Shown here: positions 1-8,724 of the stretch, one piece after another
Numbering within the stretch: the first letter of the stretch is position 1
How the letters are laid out: each line of letters opens with the position of its first letter
Notes under the pieces: model-generated
The model's database searches: none
Told to the model about the DNA's origin: nothing
Seen by the model: the letters and a program-made list of their open reading frames with translations, nothing else
Translations under genes and position numbers: made by a program
Assembly: GCA_009782785.1 (NCBI GenBank)
Contig: WRIJ01000008.1
Location: forward strand, 46,572 to 110,571
Direction: 5' to 3'
Length of the DNA stretch: 64,000 nt
Origin: Propionibacteriaceae bacterium
Lineage (GTDB): Bacteria > Actinomycetota > Actinomycetes > Propionibacteriales > Propionibacteriaceae

Positions 1-2
1 TC

Positions 3-404
3 CATGATCACTATGCCTACTCTGGATTGGTTCCCGACCTCACACAAGCGCTTCAAGCCGTGGATCCATTACCCCCAACCGATCCGCATTTCCGTATCCT
101 GGTTGCCCACCAGCCACTTCAAGTGTTCTCCGAGAACAACCTTGCCTCACGGTCTCAGATTTCACTCCACCTGTCAGGACACACTCATGGTGGGCAATTG
201 TGGCCCATGGGAGCCTATACTTCGCGCAACCAACCATTCATGTCCGGGGTCCACGACGTCGATGGGATAACAGTGGTCACCTCCCGGGGAGTCGGGAATT
301 GGCTGACCCCTGCCCGGGTCGGAGCTGAGCCGGAAATCATTCTTCTGAGCTTGTCGGCTGCTTCTCCCCCAGCCCCTGATTCTTTACACGATGACACTGG
401 TTAG
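3..404 (+). CDS. Metallophosphoesterase, C-terminal part (cut by window edge)
   Basis: This is the 3' part of a calcineurin-like metallophosphoesterase; the reading frame is still open at the window edge. The first residues, HDHYAYSG, look like the end of the GNH[DE]-x-Y-x-x-G block that carries a metal-binding His. They are followed by LVAHQP and then LSGHTHGGQ, the GHxH metal-site signature of the family. The upstream D-x-H and G-D metal sites must lie outside the window. YkuE-like members are usually membrane-anchored and act on phosphoesters or pyrophosphate lipids; the substrate here is unknown. The tail (SPPAPDSLHDDTG) is not conserved. The stop overlaps the next start by 14 nt, so the two genes are probably translationally coupled. 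Confidence 0.85.
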   Translation, partial: HDHYAYSGLVPDLTQALQAVDPLPPTDPHFRILVAHQPLQVFSENNLASRSQISLHLSGHTHGGQLWPMGAYTSRNQPFMSGVHDVDGITVVTSRGVGNWLTPARVGAEPEIILLSLSAASPPAPDSLHDDTG

Positions 405-1779
405 ATCAGCAGCCACCCGAGTATGGAAAACACTCCTGTGGTCCTTGCGCCTACCCACCAAAGAGCATGCACTGGGCTGGTGGTTAGCCACACGCTGCAT
501 GGTGCTACTTGCGTGGGTTGTGGTTGGTTTTTCGACCCATGGTGATGTTTTGTACTACCACTGGCATATTGATCAGCTCTTTCACGGTACGCCAGCACAA
601 GACATCCTCAAGGAGTACCCCACTCCCCTGGTGTGGATACTCTCGATCCCCTACATTCTGGGTTTCGGAACACCCAGTGGGTACCTCTTCATTTTTCTCG
701 CCCTCTTCCTCCTTGGTGATGGGCTCATGGGATATACCTTGTGGCGTAGTGCTCGCTGGTGTGGTACCAACCCGCGCCCAGCAGTCATCTTCTGGATATG
801 GTTCGTGGTGGCCCTTGGCCCGATTATCTACACCCGACTGGATTTCCTCACAACGGCTGTAGCAACGATGGGGTTGATTGCGCTCGTACGCTCACGGCCC
901 GCCACCTCCGGGGCCATCATGGCTCTGGGCACCTCACTGAAACTCTGGCCAGCACTATTGTGGCCAGCCACAGCAATCAATCGACGAGCCGTGAGCCGAA
1001 CGGTCCTAGGTTTTTGCACAGTTGGCCTCGGATTGGTCATCTTGTCAGTGGTCTTCGCCGGATGGGAGCGTCTGATATCTCCACTCACCTGGCAATCTGA
1101 GCGTGGGCTTCACATGGAATCAGTGTTTGCCACACCAGGAATGCTTGCCCGTTTGTTCGACACAGGTCCAGGAGAACAATGGAGCGTCTATCTCTCAACT
1201 TTTAATGCTTGGGAGATCACAGGTCCAGGAAGTGCCATTCTGACTACCTGTTCGTCTGCAGCATTTATCACCGGTACTCTTCTCATTGTCACTCTCTATG
1301 CTGGATGGTTGACCCATCGGAGTCGAACAACCATGGAAGCAGTCATCTTGGTGATCGTGGCCATCGCCATCATCATTGTCACCAACAAGACCTTTTCCCC
1401 GCAATACATCATCTGGATCTCAGGGCCTATTGCCATGGCGTTGCTTATCGCACACCAACCGAGCAAGGAGACCTGTACGGCGAGCAGATTGCCTTCACCT
1501 GATCAAATACTGCACTCTCGCCAGCACATCCACGGGCGCGAATCCTCTCACCTCACTCAGCAACTGGCCCGAGGGACCATCATCATGGCTGTACTCACCC
1601 AACTCATCTACCCAGTCTTATATCGCCACTACATCATTTCTTCAGCAATGACACCTGTGGCGATAGGGATCCTCACAATCCGAAACCTGAGCATCACTGT
1701 CGGTACGATCGCCCTGGCTATCTATTGTTGGAGGAATATTTCTTTCCAGTCCAAGTCCGCAGGGTCGATGCATTCCTAA
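391..1779 (+). CDS. GT87-type polyprenol-phosphate-dependent glycosyltransferase (multi-pass membrane protein)
   Basis: This 462-residue protein has about ten hydrophobic segments and the layout of the GT-C glycosyltransferases of family GT87 (DUF2029/PimE-like). The first extracytoplasmic loop contains GDVLYYHWHID, where this class has its catalytic Asp (D52 or D61 here). The segment LGTSLKLWPALLWP (about residue 175) matches the 'lKxxPxll' block of the family. Known relatives are mannosyltransferases that use polyprenyl-phospho-mannose outside the membrane to build phosphatidylinositol mannosides or other lipoglycans; the acceptor here is not predictable. It begins inside the end of the phosphoesterase gene and ends in a hairpin shared with clpX. 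A hydrophilic loop near residues 365-395 is poorly conserved. Confidence 0.75.
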   Translation: MTLVRSAATRVWKTLLWSLRLPTKEHALGWWLATRCMVLLAWVVVGFSTHGDVLYYHWHIDQLFHGTPAQDILKEYPTPLVWILSIPYILGFGTPSGYLFIFLALFLLGDGLMGYTLWRSARWCGTNPRPAVIFWIWFVVALGPIIYTRLDFLTTAVATMGLIALVRSRPATSGAIMALGTSLKLWPALLWPATAINRRAVSRTVLGFCTVGLGLVILSVVFAGWERLISPLTWQSERGLHMESVFATPGMLARLFDTGPGEQWSVYLSTFNAWEITGPGSAILTTCSSAAFITGTLLIVTLYAGWLTHRSRTTMEAVILVIVAIAIIIVTNKTFSPQYIIWISGPIAMALLIAHQPSKETCTASRLPSPDQILHSRQHIHGRESSHLTQQLARGTIIMAVLTQLIYPVLYRHYIISSAMTPVAIGILTIRNLSITVGTIALAIYCWRNISFQSKSAGSMHS

Positions 1780-1809
1780 CCATAAGTGACAGGTTGGCTT
1801 GTGGTTAGG
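1775..1809. terminator. Bidirectional terminator-like hairpin between convergent GT87 and clpX genes
   Basis: CCTAACCATAAG (1775-1786) pairs with CTTGTGGTTAGG (1798-1809). This gives a 12-bp stem with one T-G wobble and an 11-nt loop. Both convergent genes end inside it: the TAA of the glycosyltransferase (1777-1779) lies in the left arm and the TAA of clpX (1805-1807) in the right arm. No U-tract is obvious on either side. Confidence 0.7.
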
Positions 1810-3082
1810 CGGCTTGAGCTCTCACCGGTTCACTGAGGGCAACCTTGGGCACTAAGGTCACAGATGACTTGCCCGCAATGGCATCACCATCAACCACAAC
1901 CTGAGCAATCTCTTCACGGCTCGGCACTTCAAACATCACATCAAGCAGGGTCTCTTCGACGATAGCGCGCAAGCCGCGAGCCCCTGTTTTTCGTTCCAGG
2001 GCCAGATCGGCGATAGCATCAATGGCTTCATCGGTGAATTGCAGGTCAACCCCATCCAGCTCAAAGAGTCGACAGAATTGTTTGAGCAGAGCATTCTTCG
2101 GTTCCACCATGATCCTGACCAAGGTTTCTCGATCCAATGACTCGACGGCCGCCATCATGGGTAACCTGCCAATGAATTCTGGAATAAGTCCATATTTGTG
2201 AAGGTCTTCAGGACGTGCATGGGCGAAGAGTTCATCCCCGCTGATGCGTTCCCCTACTTGCTGTGTGGTGAAACCCAAAGGGTGATTTCCCAAACGAGTA
2301 GCAACAATGTCCTCAAGTCCAGCGAAAGCTCCACCCACGATGAATAAAATGTTATTAGTGTCGATCTGGATGTAGTCCTGGTGAGGGTGCTTGCGCCCTC
2401 CTTGCGGTGGCACTGAAGCCACTGTACCTTCCAGAATCTTCAGCAATGCCTGTTGGACACCTTCCCCAGAAACGTCCCTGGTCAACGATGGATTCTCAGC
2501 TTTGCGGGCAACCTTGTCGATTTCATCGATATAGATAATGCCTGTCTCTGCTCTCTTCACATCATGGTCGGCGGCTTGAAGAAGTTTGAGAAGAATATTC
2601 TCAACATCCTCACCGACATACCCTGCTTCAGTCAAAGCTGTGGCATCCGCCATGGCAAAAGGTACGTTGAGCATGCGAGCAAGAGTCTGAGCTAGATAGG
2701 TCTTTCCACAACCTGTGGGGCCCATGAGCAAGATGTTGGACTTTGATAGTTCGACATTCTCCTGGCCTGCTGCGGCTTTCGGGGCGACATTGATTCTCTT
2801 GTAATGGTTATACACCGCGACTGCCAGGGTCTTTTTCGCAACGTCTTGCCCAATGACATACTCGTCAAGAAAAGCCGAGATCTGTTCAGGTTTGGGTAGT
2901 TCGTTGGTGGGGTTCAGCTCTGTAGCGCCGCTGAGCTCCTCATCAATGATTTCATTACACAAGTCAATGCATTCATCACAGATATACACCCCAGGACCAG
3001 CAATAAGCTTGATCACCTGTTTTTGACTCTTGCCACAAAATGAGCACTTCAGCAGTGCACTAGATTCACCCAGTCGCGCCAT
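1805..3082 (-). CDS. clpX: ClpX, ATP-dependent unfoldase of the ClpXP protease
   Basis: ClpX is the AAA+ hexameric unfoldase that recognises substrates and threads them into ClpP. The 425-residue protein has normal length. The N-terminal zinc-binding domain has Cys at 13, 16, 35 and 38 (CSFC, CDEC). Walker A is GPTGCGKT (121-128), Walker B is IIYIDEID, and the ClpP-docking loop reads LGF, in place of the IGF of E. coli, as I recall for other actinobacterial ClpX. It lies 19 bp downstream of clpP2 and is probably co-transcribed with both clpP genes. The start ATG has GAGGAAG about 12 nt upstream, a rather long spacing. The C-terminal tail is short and uncharacterised. Confidence 0.97.
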   Translation of the reverse strand: MARLGESSALLKCSFCGKSQKQVIKLIAGPGVYICDECIDLCNEIIDEELSGATELNPTNELPKPEQISAFLDEYVIGQDVAKKTLAVAVYNHYKRINVAPKAAAGQENVELSKSNILLMGPTGCGKTYLAQTLARMLNVPFAMADATALTEAGYVGEDVENILLKLLQAADHDVKRAETGIIYIDEIDKVARKAENPSLTRDVSGEGVQQALLKILEGTVASVPPQGGRKHPHQDYIQIDTNNILFIVGGAFAGLEDIVATRLGNHPLGFTTQQVGERISGDELFAHARPEDLHKYGLIPEFIGRLPMMAAVESLDRETLVRIMVEPKNALLKQFCRLFELDGVDLQFTDEAIDAIADLALERKTGARGLRAIVEETLLDVMFEVPSREEIAQVVVDGDAIAGKSSVTLVPKVALSEPVRAQAA

Positions 3083-3101
3083 GATCGTCTCGCTTCCTCA
3101 T

Positions 3102-3746
3102 CTAGCTGCTTGTCAGAATCTCGTCGATGATTCCATAATCAAGAGCTTCTTGGGCTGTGAGATATTTGTCTCGTTCAATATCTTGAGAGACCTTCTTGAC
3201 GTCTTGACCCGTATTCGAGGCAAGCATCTCCTCCATGAGAGAACGAATCCTCAAGATCTCCTTCGCTTGGATTTCCAGGTCGGAAGACTGCCCATAGGAC
3301 CCCTCCCCGGAAATAGCTGGTTGATGGATGAGAATTCGCGAGTTGGGAAGTGCCAGCCTCTTTCCTGGAGTGCCTGCTGACAGCAGGACGGCAGCTGCCG
3401 AGGCAGCCTGACCTAGACACACCGTCTGGATGTCTGGTTTGACGAAACCCATCGTGTCATAGATCGCTGTCAGAGCAGTAAAAGACCCACCTGGGGAATT
3501 GATATAGATCGAAATCTGGCGTTCAGCATCCATCGACTGCAAGCACAACAGCTGCGCCATCACGGCATTAGCAATGTCGTCGGTGATAGGTGTACCGAGG
3601 AAGATGATTCTCTCTTCAAAGAGCTTCGTGTACGGATCTACTCTGCGTACACCATAACTCGTACGCTCCTCCCACTGAGGGATGTAGTACTCAGCTGAGG
3701 GAAGATGCGGAGCAAGGGAAGAAAACTGGTCAGGGTTCATCATCAC
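3102..3746 (-). CDS. clpP2: ClpP2, proteolytic subunit of Clp protease
   Basis: This is one of two ClpP serine peptidase subunits. In actinobacteria ClpP1 and ClpP2 form a mixed tetradecamer that degrades proteins delivered by ClpX or ClpC. The catalytic triad is visible: Ser in GQAASAAAVLL, His in LIHQPA and Asp in DIERDKYL. At 214 residues with a longer N-terminus (PQWEERTSYGVRRVDPYTKLFEER) it matches the ClpP2 type. The frame opens with GTG at 3746 followed by two ATGs. The likely ribosome site AAGGA overlaps the clpP1 stop, so translation is coupled to clpP1. Either of the ATGs at 3743 or 3740 could be the true start. Confidence 0.95.
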   Translation of the reverse strand: MMMNPDQFSSLAPHLPSAEYYIPQWEERTSYGVRRVDPYTKLFEERIIFLGTPITDDIANAVMAQLLCLQSMDAERQISIYINSPGGSFTALTAIYDTMGFVKPDIQTVCLGQAASAAAVLLSAGTPGKRLALPNSRILIHQPAISGEGSYGQSSDLEIQAKEILRIRSLMEEMLASNTGQDVKKVSQDIERDKYLTAQEALDYGIIDEILTSS

Positions 3747-3754
3747 AATAATCC

Positions 3755-4372
3755 TTAGCTATTGGGCGCGCCAGCGCTAATTTGGGAAGCGCGCTCGAAA
3801 ACATGGTCAATGAACCCATAGGCTTGGGCTTGTTCAGCTGTGAACCAACGATCACGATCTGAGTCAGCTTCAATTTGTTCCACACTTTGACCCGTATGCT
3901 GAGCAATCAACTGGCTCATCGTCTTCTTAATATGCATGGACTGCTCTGCTTGAATGCGGATATCGGAGGCTGTTCCTCCGAGACCACCGGAGGGTTGGTG
4001 CATCATGATGCGGCTGTGCGGCAGGGCGTACCTCTTACCATGGGCGCCTGCCGACAAAAGGAATTGCCCCATGGATGCTGCCAAACCTATCGCAACTGTT
4101 GCCACATCATTAGAGATCCACTGCATGGTATCGAAGATCGCCATTCCGGAATCAACCGAACCACCTGGGGAATTAATATAGAGGTAGATGTCTTTCACCG
4201 GGTCTTCTGCATTCAACAGCAGCATCTGCGCACAGATCGCATTGGCATTCTCATCGCGTACCTCCGAACCAAGGAACACAATTCTGTTTTTCAACAGGGC
4301 CTGGTAGACATTGTCACTCATCGTACCTGGGGTGTTCATGTCCGCCGCAGTAGTTTCACAAGTATCTCTCAC
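3755..4372 (-). CDS. clpP1: ClpP1, proteolytic subunit of Clp protease
   Basis: This is the first ClpP paralogue of the operon. It has the serine-protease triad (Ser in IGLAASMGQFLLSAG, His in MMHQPSGG, Asp in DSDRDRWF) and the YINSPGGSVDSGMAI oxyanion strip. Length is 205 residues from the GTG at 4372. That start has no Shine-Dalgarno sequence, and the family usually begins near SDNVYQALLKNRI, so the ATGs of MNTPG or MSDNVYQ are better candidates. It is the first gene of clpP1-clpP2-clpX and lies downstream of the trigger factor gene, a classical protein-quality-control group. A possible ClgR operator lies upstream. Confidence 0.93.
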   Translation of the reverse strand: MRDTCETTAADMNTPGTMSDNVYQALLKNRIVFLGSEVRDENANAICAQMLLLNAEDPVKDIYLYINSPGGSVDSGMAIFDTMQWISNDVATVAIGLAASMGQFLLSAGAHGKRYALPHSRIMMHQPSGGLGGTASDIRIQAEQSMHIKKTMSQLIAQHTGQSVEQIEADSDRDRWFTAEQAQAYGFIDHVFERASQISAGAPNS

Positions 4373-4423
4373 GGAAAGGAAGGTTACCTGTCTAGTCTGA
4401 CAAATCCTGACAATCGCCTGGCG

Positions 4424-4439
4424 TGTTCGCTCTCAGCAC
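4424..4439 (-). promoter_or_regulatory. Possible ClgR-type operator upstream of clpP1
   Basis: The sequence TGTTCGCTCTCAGCAC resembles the actinobacterial ClgR box, whose core is CGC-N5-GCG. The left half is exact but the right half reads GCA. It lies 52 bp upstream of the longest clpP1 start, where ClgR activates clpP operons in corynebacteria and streptomycetes. This is a weak match. Confidence 0.2.
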
Positions 4440-4519
4440 ACTTTCACGGGTAAAACACGCGCTGCCAACAGCAAAAATCTCACCAGGTGATCACTAAGTC
4501 TCAACCTTGCATCAATATC

Positions 4520-5899
4520 CTACGAGGAGGAATCATCACCCTCGTCCGCGTCGCTAACCTGCGGTTGTGAGGCACTCATCACAGCCTTCATATCAATCGT
4601 TGCACCAGTCGGATCACTTACTTTGGCTCCAGCCACGAGAGAATCCAGTGCTTTCGCTTGGCGGATTTGGCTCATCCATTCACTCAAATGATCGTGTTCT
4701 TTCATGTGCTCGACCTCTTGCTCTGGGGTCGTTTGGTTCTCTTGCGCCCTCTGGATGATAAATTCTGTGAGATCGTGTTGATCCACTCCGATCCCAGATT
4801 CGTTAGCTATGCGGTCCAAGATGATTTCTGCACGTATTCCACGCTCCACTGATGACCTGGTTGATTCCATGAATTGTTTCTCGGTGTTCATAGTCTCGTC
4901 GCCTACGCGAGCCAGATAATCCTCAAGGGTCATTCCTGCGGTCTTCAATTGCTCCAGCATCGTCGAGGTACGACGGTTGGTTTCATCATCAATCAGCTGC
5001 AGGGGTACGTCAAAAGAGGTACGAGAAATGACTTCGTCCAGGATTGCTGAGCGTGCCTGACGGAATTGATCCATGACCGCCATCTGTTCCACAGCTTTGC
5101 GAAGGTCATCTTTCATTTCCTCGACAGAGTCGAATTGTGAAACCATCGACGCGAATTCGTCATCAATCTCCGGCAGGGTTCTTGCTTGGACTTTCGTCAC
5201 AGTCACCGTAATATCGGCTGACTCACCTTCCCACGGTCCACCAACAAGGGTAGAAGTGAAAGTCTTTTCGTCTCCAAGGTGTGATCCCAGGAGAGCTTCA
5301 TCGAGACCATCAAGCATTTGCCCAGAACCAAGAACGTATGTCACTCCTTTAGCATTGGCATCACCCAGGACTTCACCATCACGGCGAGCCACGAGGTTGA
5401 TGACCACTTGATCTCCGTCTTCACAGGGACGATCAACATCACTCACTTCTGCGAAACGCTCTTGGAGGACTGCCAGTTTCTCAGTGAGTGTTTTCTCGGT
5501 ATCGTCACTGGCATCAACACTTACCTCCAGGGCAGAAAAGTCTGGGAGGTCAAAGCTTGGAAGAATATCCACTTCCATCGTCACCTCGCTCACCTCAGTA
5601 GCACTCAAGGTTGACAGCTCTACTACTGGCTGCCCTAAAGGAGTGAGCTGATGGGTTTCTAGCGCTTGGGTATAGGCCGCAGGTAGATACTCTTGTACTG
5701 CTTCAGTGAGGACCGCTTCCTTCCCCAAGTGAGTTTCGACGATCTTTTCAGGAATATGTCCTTTTCGAAAGCCGGGGATCGACATGGTTGATCCAAGATC
5801 GCGGAAAGCCTTTTTCATCGCTGGGGCGAGTTCGTCTGGTTCAATGGTGAGCAGAATCTTGACACGGGTATCGCTGAGCTTCTCGACTGTGCTGGGCAA
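4520..5899 (-). CDS. tig: Trigger factor, ribosome-associated chaperone and peptidyl-prolyl isomerase
   Basis: Trigger factor binds at the ribosomal exit tunnel and shields nascent chains. The N-terminal ribosome-binding domain carries the signature loop GFRKGHIPEKIV (about residues 44-55). A central FKBP-type domain (about 145-235, with the YVLGSGQMLDGLDEAL strip) and a long helical C-terminal domain follow. The last 30 residues are acidic (DADEGDDSSS). The 459-residue length is normal. The start is TTG, with AGGAG 8 nt upstream; no better in-frame start exists and the N-terminus aligns well with the family. It lies upstream of the clp operon on the same strand, a widespread order. Confidence 0.95.
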   Translation of the reverse strand: MPSTVEKLSDTRVKILLTIEPDELAPAMKKAFRDLGSTMSIPGFRKGHIPEKIVETHLGKEAVLTEAVQEYLPAAYTQALETHQLTPLGQPVVELSTLSATEVSEVTMEVDILPSFDLPDFSALEVSVDASDDTEKTLTEKLAVLQERFAEVSDVDRPCEDGDQVVINLVARRDGEVLGDANAKGVTYVLGSGQMLDGLDEALLGSHLGDEKTFTSTLVGGPWEGESADITVTVTKVQARTLPEIDDEFASMVSQFDSVEEMKDDLRKAVEQMAVMDQFRQARSAILDEVISRTSFDVPLQLIDDETNRRTSTMLEQLKTAGMTLEDYLARVGDETMNTEKQFMESTRSSVERGIRAEIILDRIANESGIGVDQHDLTEFIIQRAQENQTTPEQEVEHMKEHDHLSEWMSQIRQAKALDSLVAGAKVSDPTGATIDMKAVMSASQPQVSDADEGDDSSS

Positions 5900-6026
5900 G
5901 GGAACACTCCTGAGGATTGTGGGTCTAGGTCAGGAGGTAATCGTACCGGCTTGCCATCACCCACGCCATCTCACGGGCGTCTTACATCCATGGAGGTCCC
6001 ACTTCGCTGGAGCTCAGCGAAATGAT

Positions 6027-6683
6027 CTAGGCGGCTTCAGCTAACTCCCAGTGGGTTTTCATAGCTTCCAGGGCACTCTTCTCGATACATCGAACCTTGG
6101 CGACTGTCGTTCCTAGTTCAAGGGCCACGTCTCGGCGCGAATAGGGATGTGTTTCCCATCCTGTCCGTAGTTTCAACACCCTGCGCTGAGAGGGGTGAAT
6201 CATGTCGAGGGCTCTCTGCAGTCCATCGCGTACGAGCCCGTCTTCGAGACATTGATCAGGACCACTGTCAACTACCTCGACCACCTCGATGGGAACCCAT
6301 GGCTTCAATCGGTGACGCCGTACTGCCGCTCGTACCCACATCGCTGCATATGGACCAAAGGCACCTTTACGCCAATCAAACTTCAACACTGCTTGATTGA
6401 GTGCCACGCAACCCTCCTGAAAGAGATCAGCCTGTGGCACCCCTGAACGGCGAGATGCTTCAACGGCAATAACTCTCACCAACCCTATATGATTCATGAT
6501 CAGATCATTCTTCGCCTCGCGGCCTTCTTCGATCAGTTGAACAAGTTCTTCAGGTGTGACGCACTCGAGGTGATCATCACTGCAGCCTTGGTTCATCTGG
6601 TCGAGAGCTTCTTGAGCCAGCACCCCGGCTTCAATTCTCTGAGCAAGTATCTTGTCTGGCTGTATTGGTGTGGTCGTTTCCAT
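6027..6683 (-). CDS. Compact sigma-70 family RNA polymerase sigma factor
   Basis: This 218-residue protein looks like a shortened primary-type sigma factor. Residues 1-50 resemble region 1.2 (AQRIEAGVLAQEAL). Residues about 60-125 match region 2 (LIMNHIGLVRVIAVEA, LFQEGCVALNQAVLKFDWRKG, YAAMWVRAAVRRH, the last aligning with the YATWWIRQAI -10-reading helix). Region 3 is nearly absent. Region 4 follows with the helix-turn-helix YSRRDVALELGTTVAKVRCIEKSALEAM. It has no N-terminal 1.1 region and lacks the Zn-finger anti-sigma partners typical of ECF factors. It is divergent from dnaG, recalling the dnaG-rpoD neighbourhood of other bacteria. The regulon is unknown, and I assign no gene symbol. Confidence 0.75.
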   Translation of the reverse strand: METTTPIQPDKILAQRIEAGVLAQEALDQMNQGCSDDHLECVTPEELVQLIEEGREAKNDLIMNHIGLVRVIAVEASRRSGVPQADLFQEGCVALNQAVLKFDWRKGAFGPYAAMWVRAAVRRHRLKPWVPIEVVEVVDSGPDQCLEDGLVRDGLQRALDMIHPSQRRVLKLRTGWETHPYSRRDVALELGTTVAKVRCIEKSALEAMKTHWELAEAA

Positions 6684-6733
6684 ATGTTAACTATGTCTTT
6701 GATTCTTCTGTGAAAGTCTTAGACGGGTGAGGT

Positions 6734-6756
6734 TGTGGATGTCCACATATGGACAA
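6734..6756. promoter_or_regulatory. Overlapping dyads with DnaA-box-like 9-mers between the sigma-factor gene and dnaG
   Basis: Two inverted repeats overlap: TGTGGA-TG-TCCACA (6734-6747) and TGTCCA-CATA-TGGACA (6740-6755). They contain ATGTCCACA on the plus strand (6739-6747) and TTGTCCATA on the minus strand (6748-6756). Each differs by one base from the actinobacterial DnaA box TTGTCCACA. The site lies between divergent promoters for a sigma factor and primase, so it may be an operator for either gene. Confidence 0.4.
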
Positions 6757-6852
6757 CACTAGATATGTGCATCACCTCACAACCACAATCGTTCACTCCT
6801 GGAGGGATGAGACCACCAGTTGCCACCTCCGACAGGGCTTAGACTTGTGACC

Positions 6853-8688
6853 ATGGCTGGTTTATTCAAAGCTGAGGACTTAGACGAGGTACGCACCCGT
6901 GCACGCATCGATGATGTCGTATCTGCCCATGTCACCCTCAAACCAGCTGGCGCAGGAACCCTCAAAGGTCTCTGCCCCTTCCACGATGAGAAAACCCCCA
7001 GTTTCCAAGTCACCCCTACCCGTGGGCTTTATTATTGTTTCGGCTGTGGAAAAGGTGGAGACACAGTCAACTTCGTTGAAGAAATCAACAACCTCTCCTT
7101 CCGTGAAGCTGTTGAATTTCTTGCTGACAAGTACGGTGTTCGCCTGCGCTATGAGGAGGATTCCCGGCCCCAAGGTGTGTCACGAAGTCGGCTACTCGAA
7201 GCTAATTCTCTAGCAGCAGAGTTTTATTCACAAGCACTATCTACACCAGATGCAGAAACGGGTCGAACTTTTCTTCTTCAACGTGGTTTCGATGAAGAAG
7301 CCACCCAACAATTCTGTGTCGGGTTTTCTCCACGCGGTGGGCGTGACCTGGTCAACCACCTCAAGACTCGTGGATTCTCAGACAAGGAACTCCTCGAATC
7401 TGGACTGATGCGGACCGGAGGGTGGGACTATTTCCAATCAAGGCTCATGTGGCCTATCCGTGATGCTGGAGCCTCAGTGCTTGGTTTCGGTGCTCGGCGA
7501 CTCTTCGATGATGATCGAATGCCTGCCAAGTACATCAATACTCCAGAAACACCGCTCTACCATAAGTCACATGTCTTGTACGGGTTGGACCTTGCTCGTA
7601 CCGCTATCGCATCCAAGGGGAATGTCGTTGTGGTGGAAGGGTATACCGATGTCATGGCCTGCCACCTGGCGGGAGTGACCCAGGCTGTCGCCTCCTGTGG
7701 AACAGCTTTCGGCTCTGAGCATGCCAAGCTCATTCAGCGCCTCTTGGGTGCTCAAGGATCTTCAGGCAAAGTCATTTTCACTTTCGACGGTGATGAGGCT
7801 GGCCACAAAGCCGCAGTCAAAGTGTTTCAAGAGGATTCAACCTTTCTTGCTTCCACGTGGGTGGCTGTTGCTCCGAAGGGCCTCGATCCTTGTGATCTTC
7901 GCCTTCAACAATCCGACCAAGCAGTACGCGATCTCGTCGCCAACCCAACCTCACTCTATGACTTCGTGACCCTCAATATTTTGGAGAAATACGACATGGG
8001 GAACGTCGATGCCCGCCTGGCAGCAGTTCGCGAATGTGCTTCACTCGTGAGTGCCATACGGGACCCATCCAAGGTTGATGAATATGTCACCATCCTCGCC
8101 AACCGTACGCTGACCAGTCCAGATACAGTACGCCGGGAGATCAAGTTAGCTCGGGGCAAACACTCCCAGTCACCACACAAGGCGAGTGAACCGGCACCCA
8201 CACTGCCTGGTGCAGCTCTGCCCCACCCCCAAGATCGGGCACTGCTCGGTGAGCGAGAGGTCCTGAAGTTTATGGTGCAGGATCCGAGCATTTTTGAAGG
8301 TGATGAACCCTGGTATGGTCTCACCGACAATGATTTCACCCATCCGGCTTATCAGGGGCTGTTTCGTACGATCACCCAGGTAGAAGACCCTTCACCACAC
8401 TGGGCAGCGAGACTCGTTGATAAGCTCACCCACCAGGACTTGAAAACCCTCACTATGCAACTGAGTGTGGAAGATCCAGTCACAGAGGTGACTCCGCGCC
8501 ACGGGCAATCCTATGCTGCGCGGTTGAAACTGGTGAGTGTGGAACGCAGCTTGGCTGAACTGAAAGCAACCATGCACCGGATTAATCCTCAAACAAACAC
8601 GGAAGAATACACTCCACTGTTTCAGCAGATGATTACCTTGGAAACTCAGCGTAAAGCTCTGAAAACCTTGACCAATCCAGAATCATGA
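6853..8688 (+). CDS. dnaG: DNA primase DnaG
   Basis: DnaG makes the RNA primers for chromosome replication. The start chosen is ATG 6853 ([16 protein letters not shown]); the frame is open upstream but the extra residues do not look like the family. There is no Shine-Dalgarno sequence. TAGACT lies 7 nt before the ATG, which suggests a leaderless transcript. The zinc finger is C41-P-F-H44 and C62-F-G-C65. The TOPRIM catalytic domain shows [11 protein letters not shown] and FTFDGDEAG. The C-terminal third is the helicase-interaction region and is variable. At 611 residues it has typical actinobacterial length. The dGTPase gene dgt lies tail to tail with it, as in mycobacteria. Confidence 0.96.
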   Translation: MAGLFKAEDLDEVRTRARIDDVVSAHVTLKPAGAGTLKGLCPFHDEKTPSFQVTPTRGLYYCFGCGKGGDTVNFVEEINNLSFREAVEFLADKYGVRLRYEEDSRPQGVSRSRLLEANSLAAEFYSQALSTPDAETGRTFLLQRGFDEEATQQFCVGFSPRGGRDLVNHLKTRGFSDKELLESGLMRTGGWDYFQSRLMWPIRDAGASVLGFGARRLFDDDRMPAKYINTPETPLYHKSHVLYGLDLARTAIASKGNVVVVEGYTDVMACHLAGVTQAVASCGTAFGSEHAKLIQRLLGAQGSSGKVIFTFDGDEAGHKAAVKVFQEDSTFLASTWVAVAPKGLDPCDLRLQQSDQAVRDLVANPTSLYDFVTLNILEKYDMGNVDARLAAVRECASLVSAIRDPSKVDEYVTILANRTLTSPDTVRREIKLARGKHSQSPHKASEPAPTLPGAALPHPQDRALLGEREVLKFMVQDPSIFEGDEPWYGLTDNDFTHPAYQGLFRTITQVEDPSPHWAARLVDKLTHQDLKTLTMQLSVEDPVTEVTPRHGQSYAARLKLVSVERSLAELKATMHRINPQTNTEEYTPLFQQMITLETQRKALKTLTNPES

Positions 8689-8724
8689 CTGCCTCCAAGT
8701 GATTCTCGCCCCTTGTGGTGGATG

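Noticed and set aside
3875..4453. A 192-residue open frame opposite clpP1
   Set aside because: It is antisense to a conserved gene, has no ribosome site and no recognisable domain.
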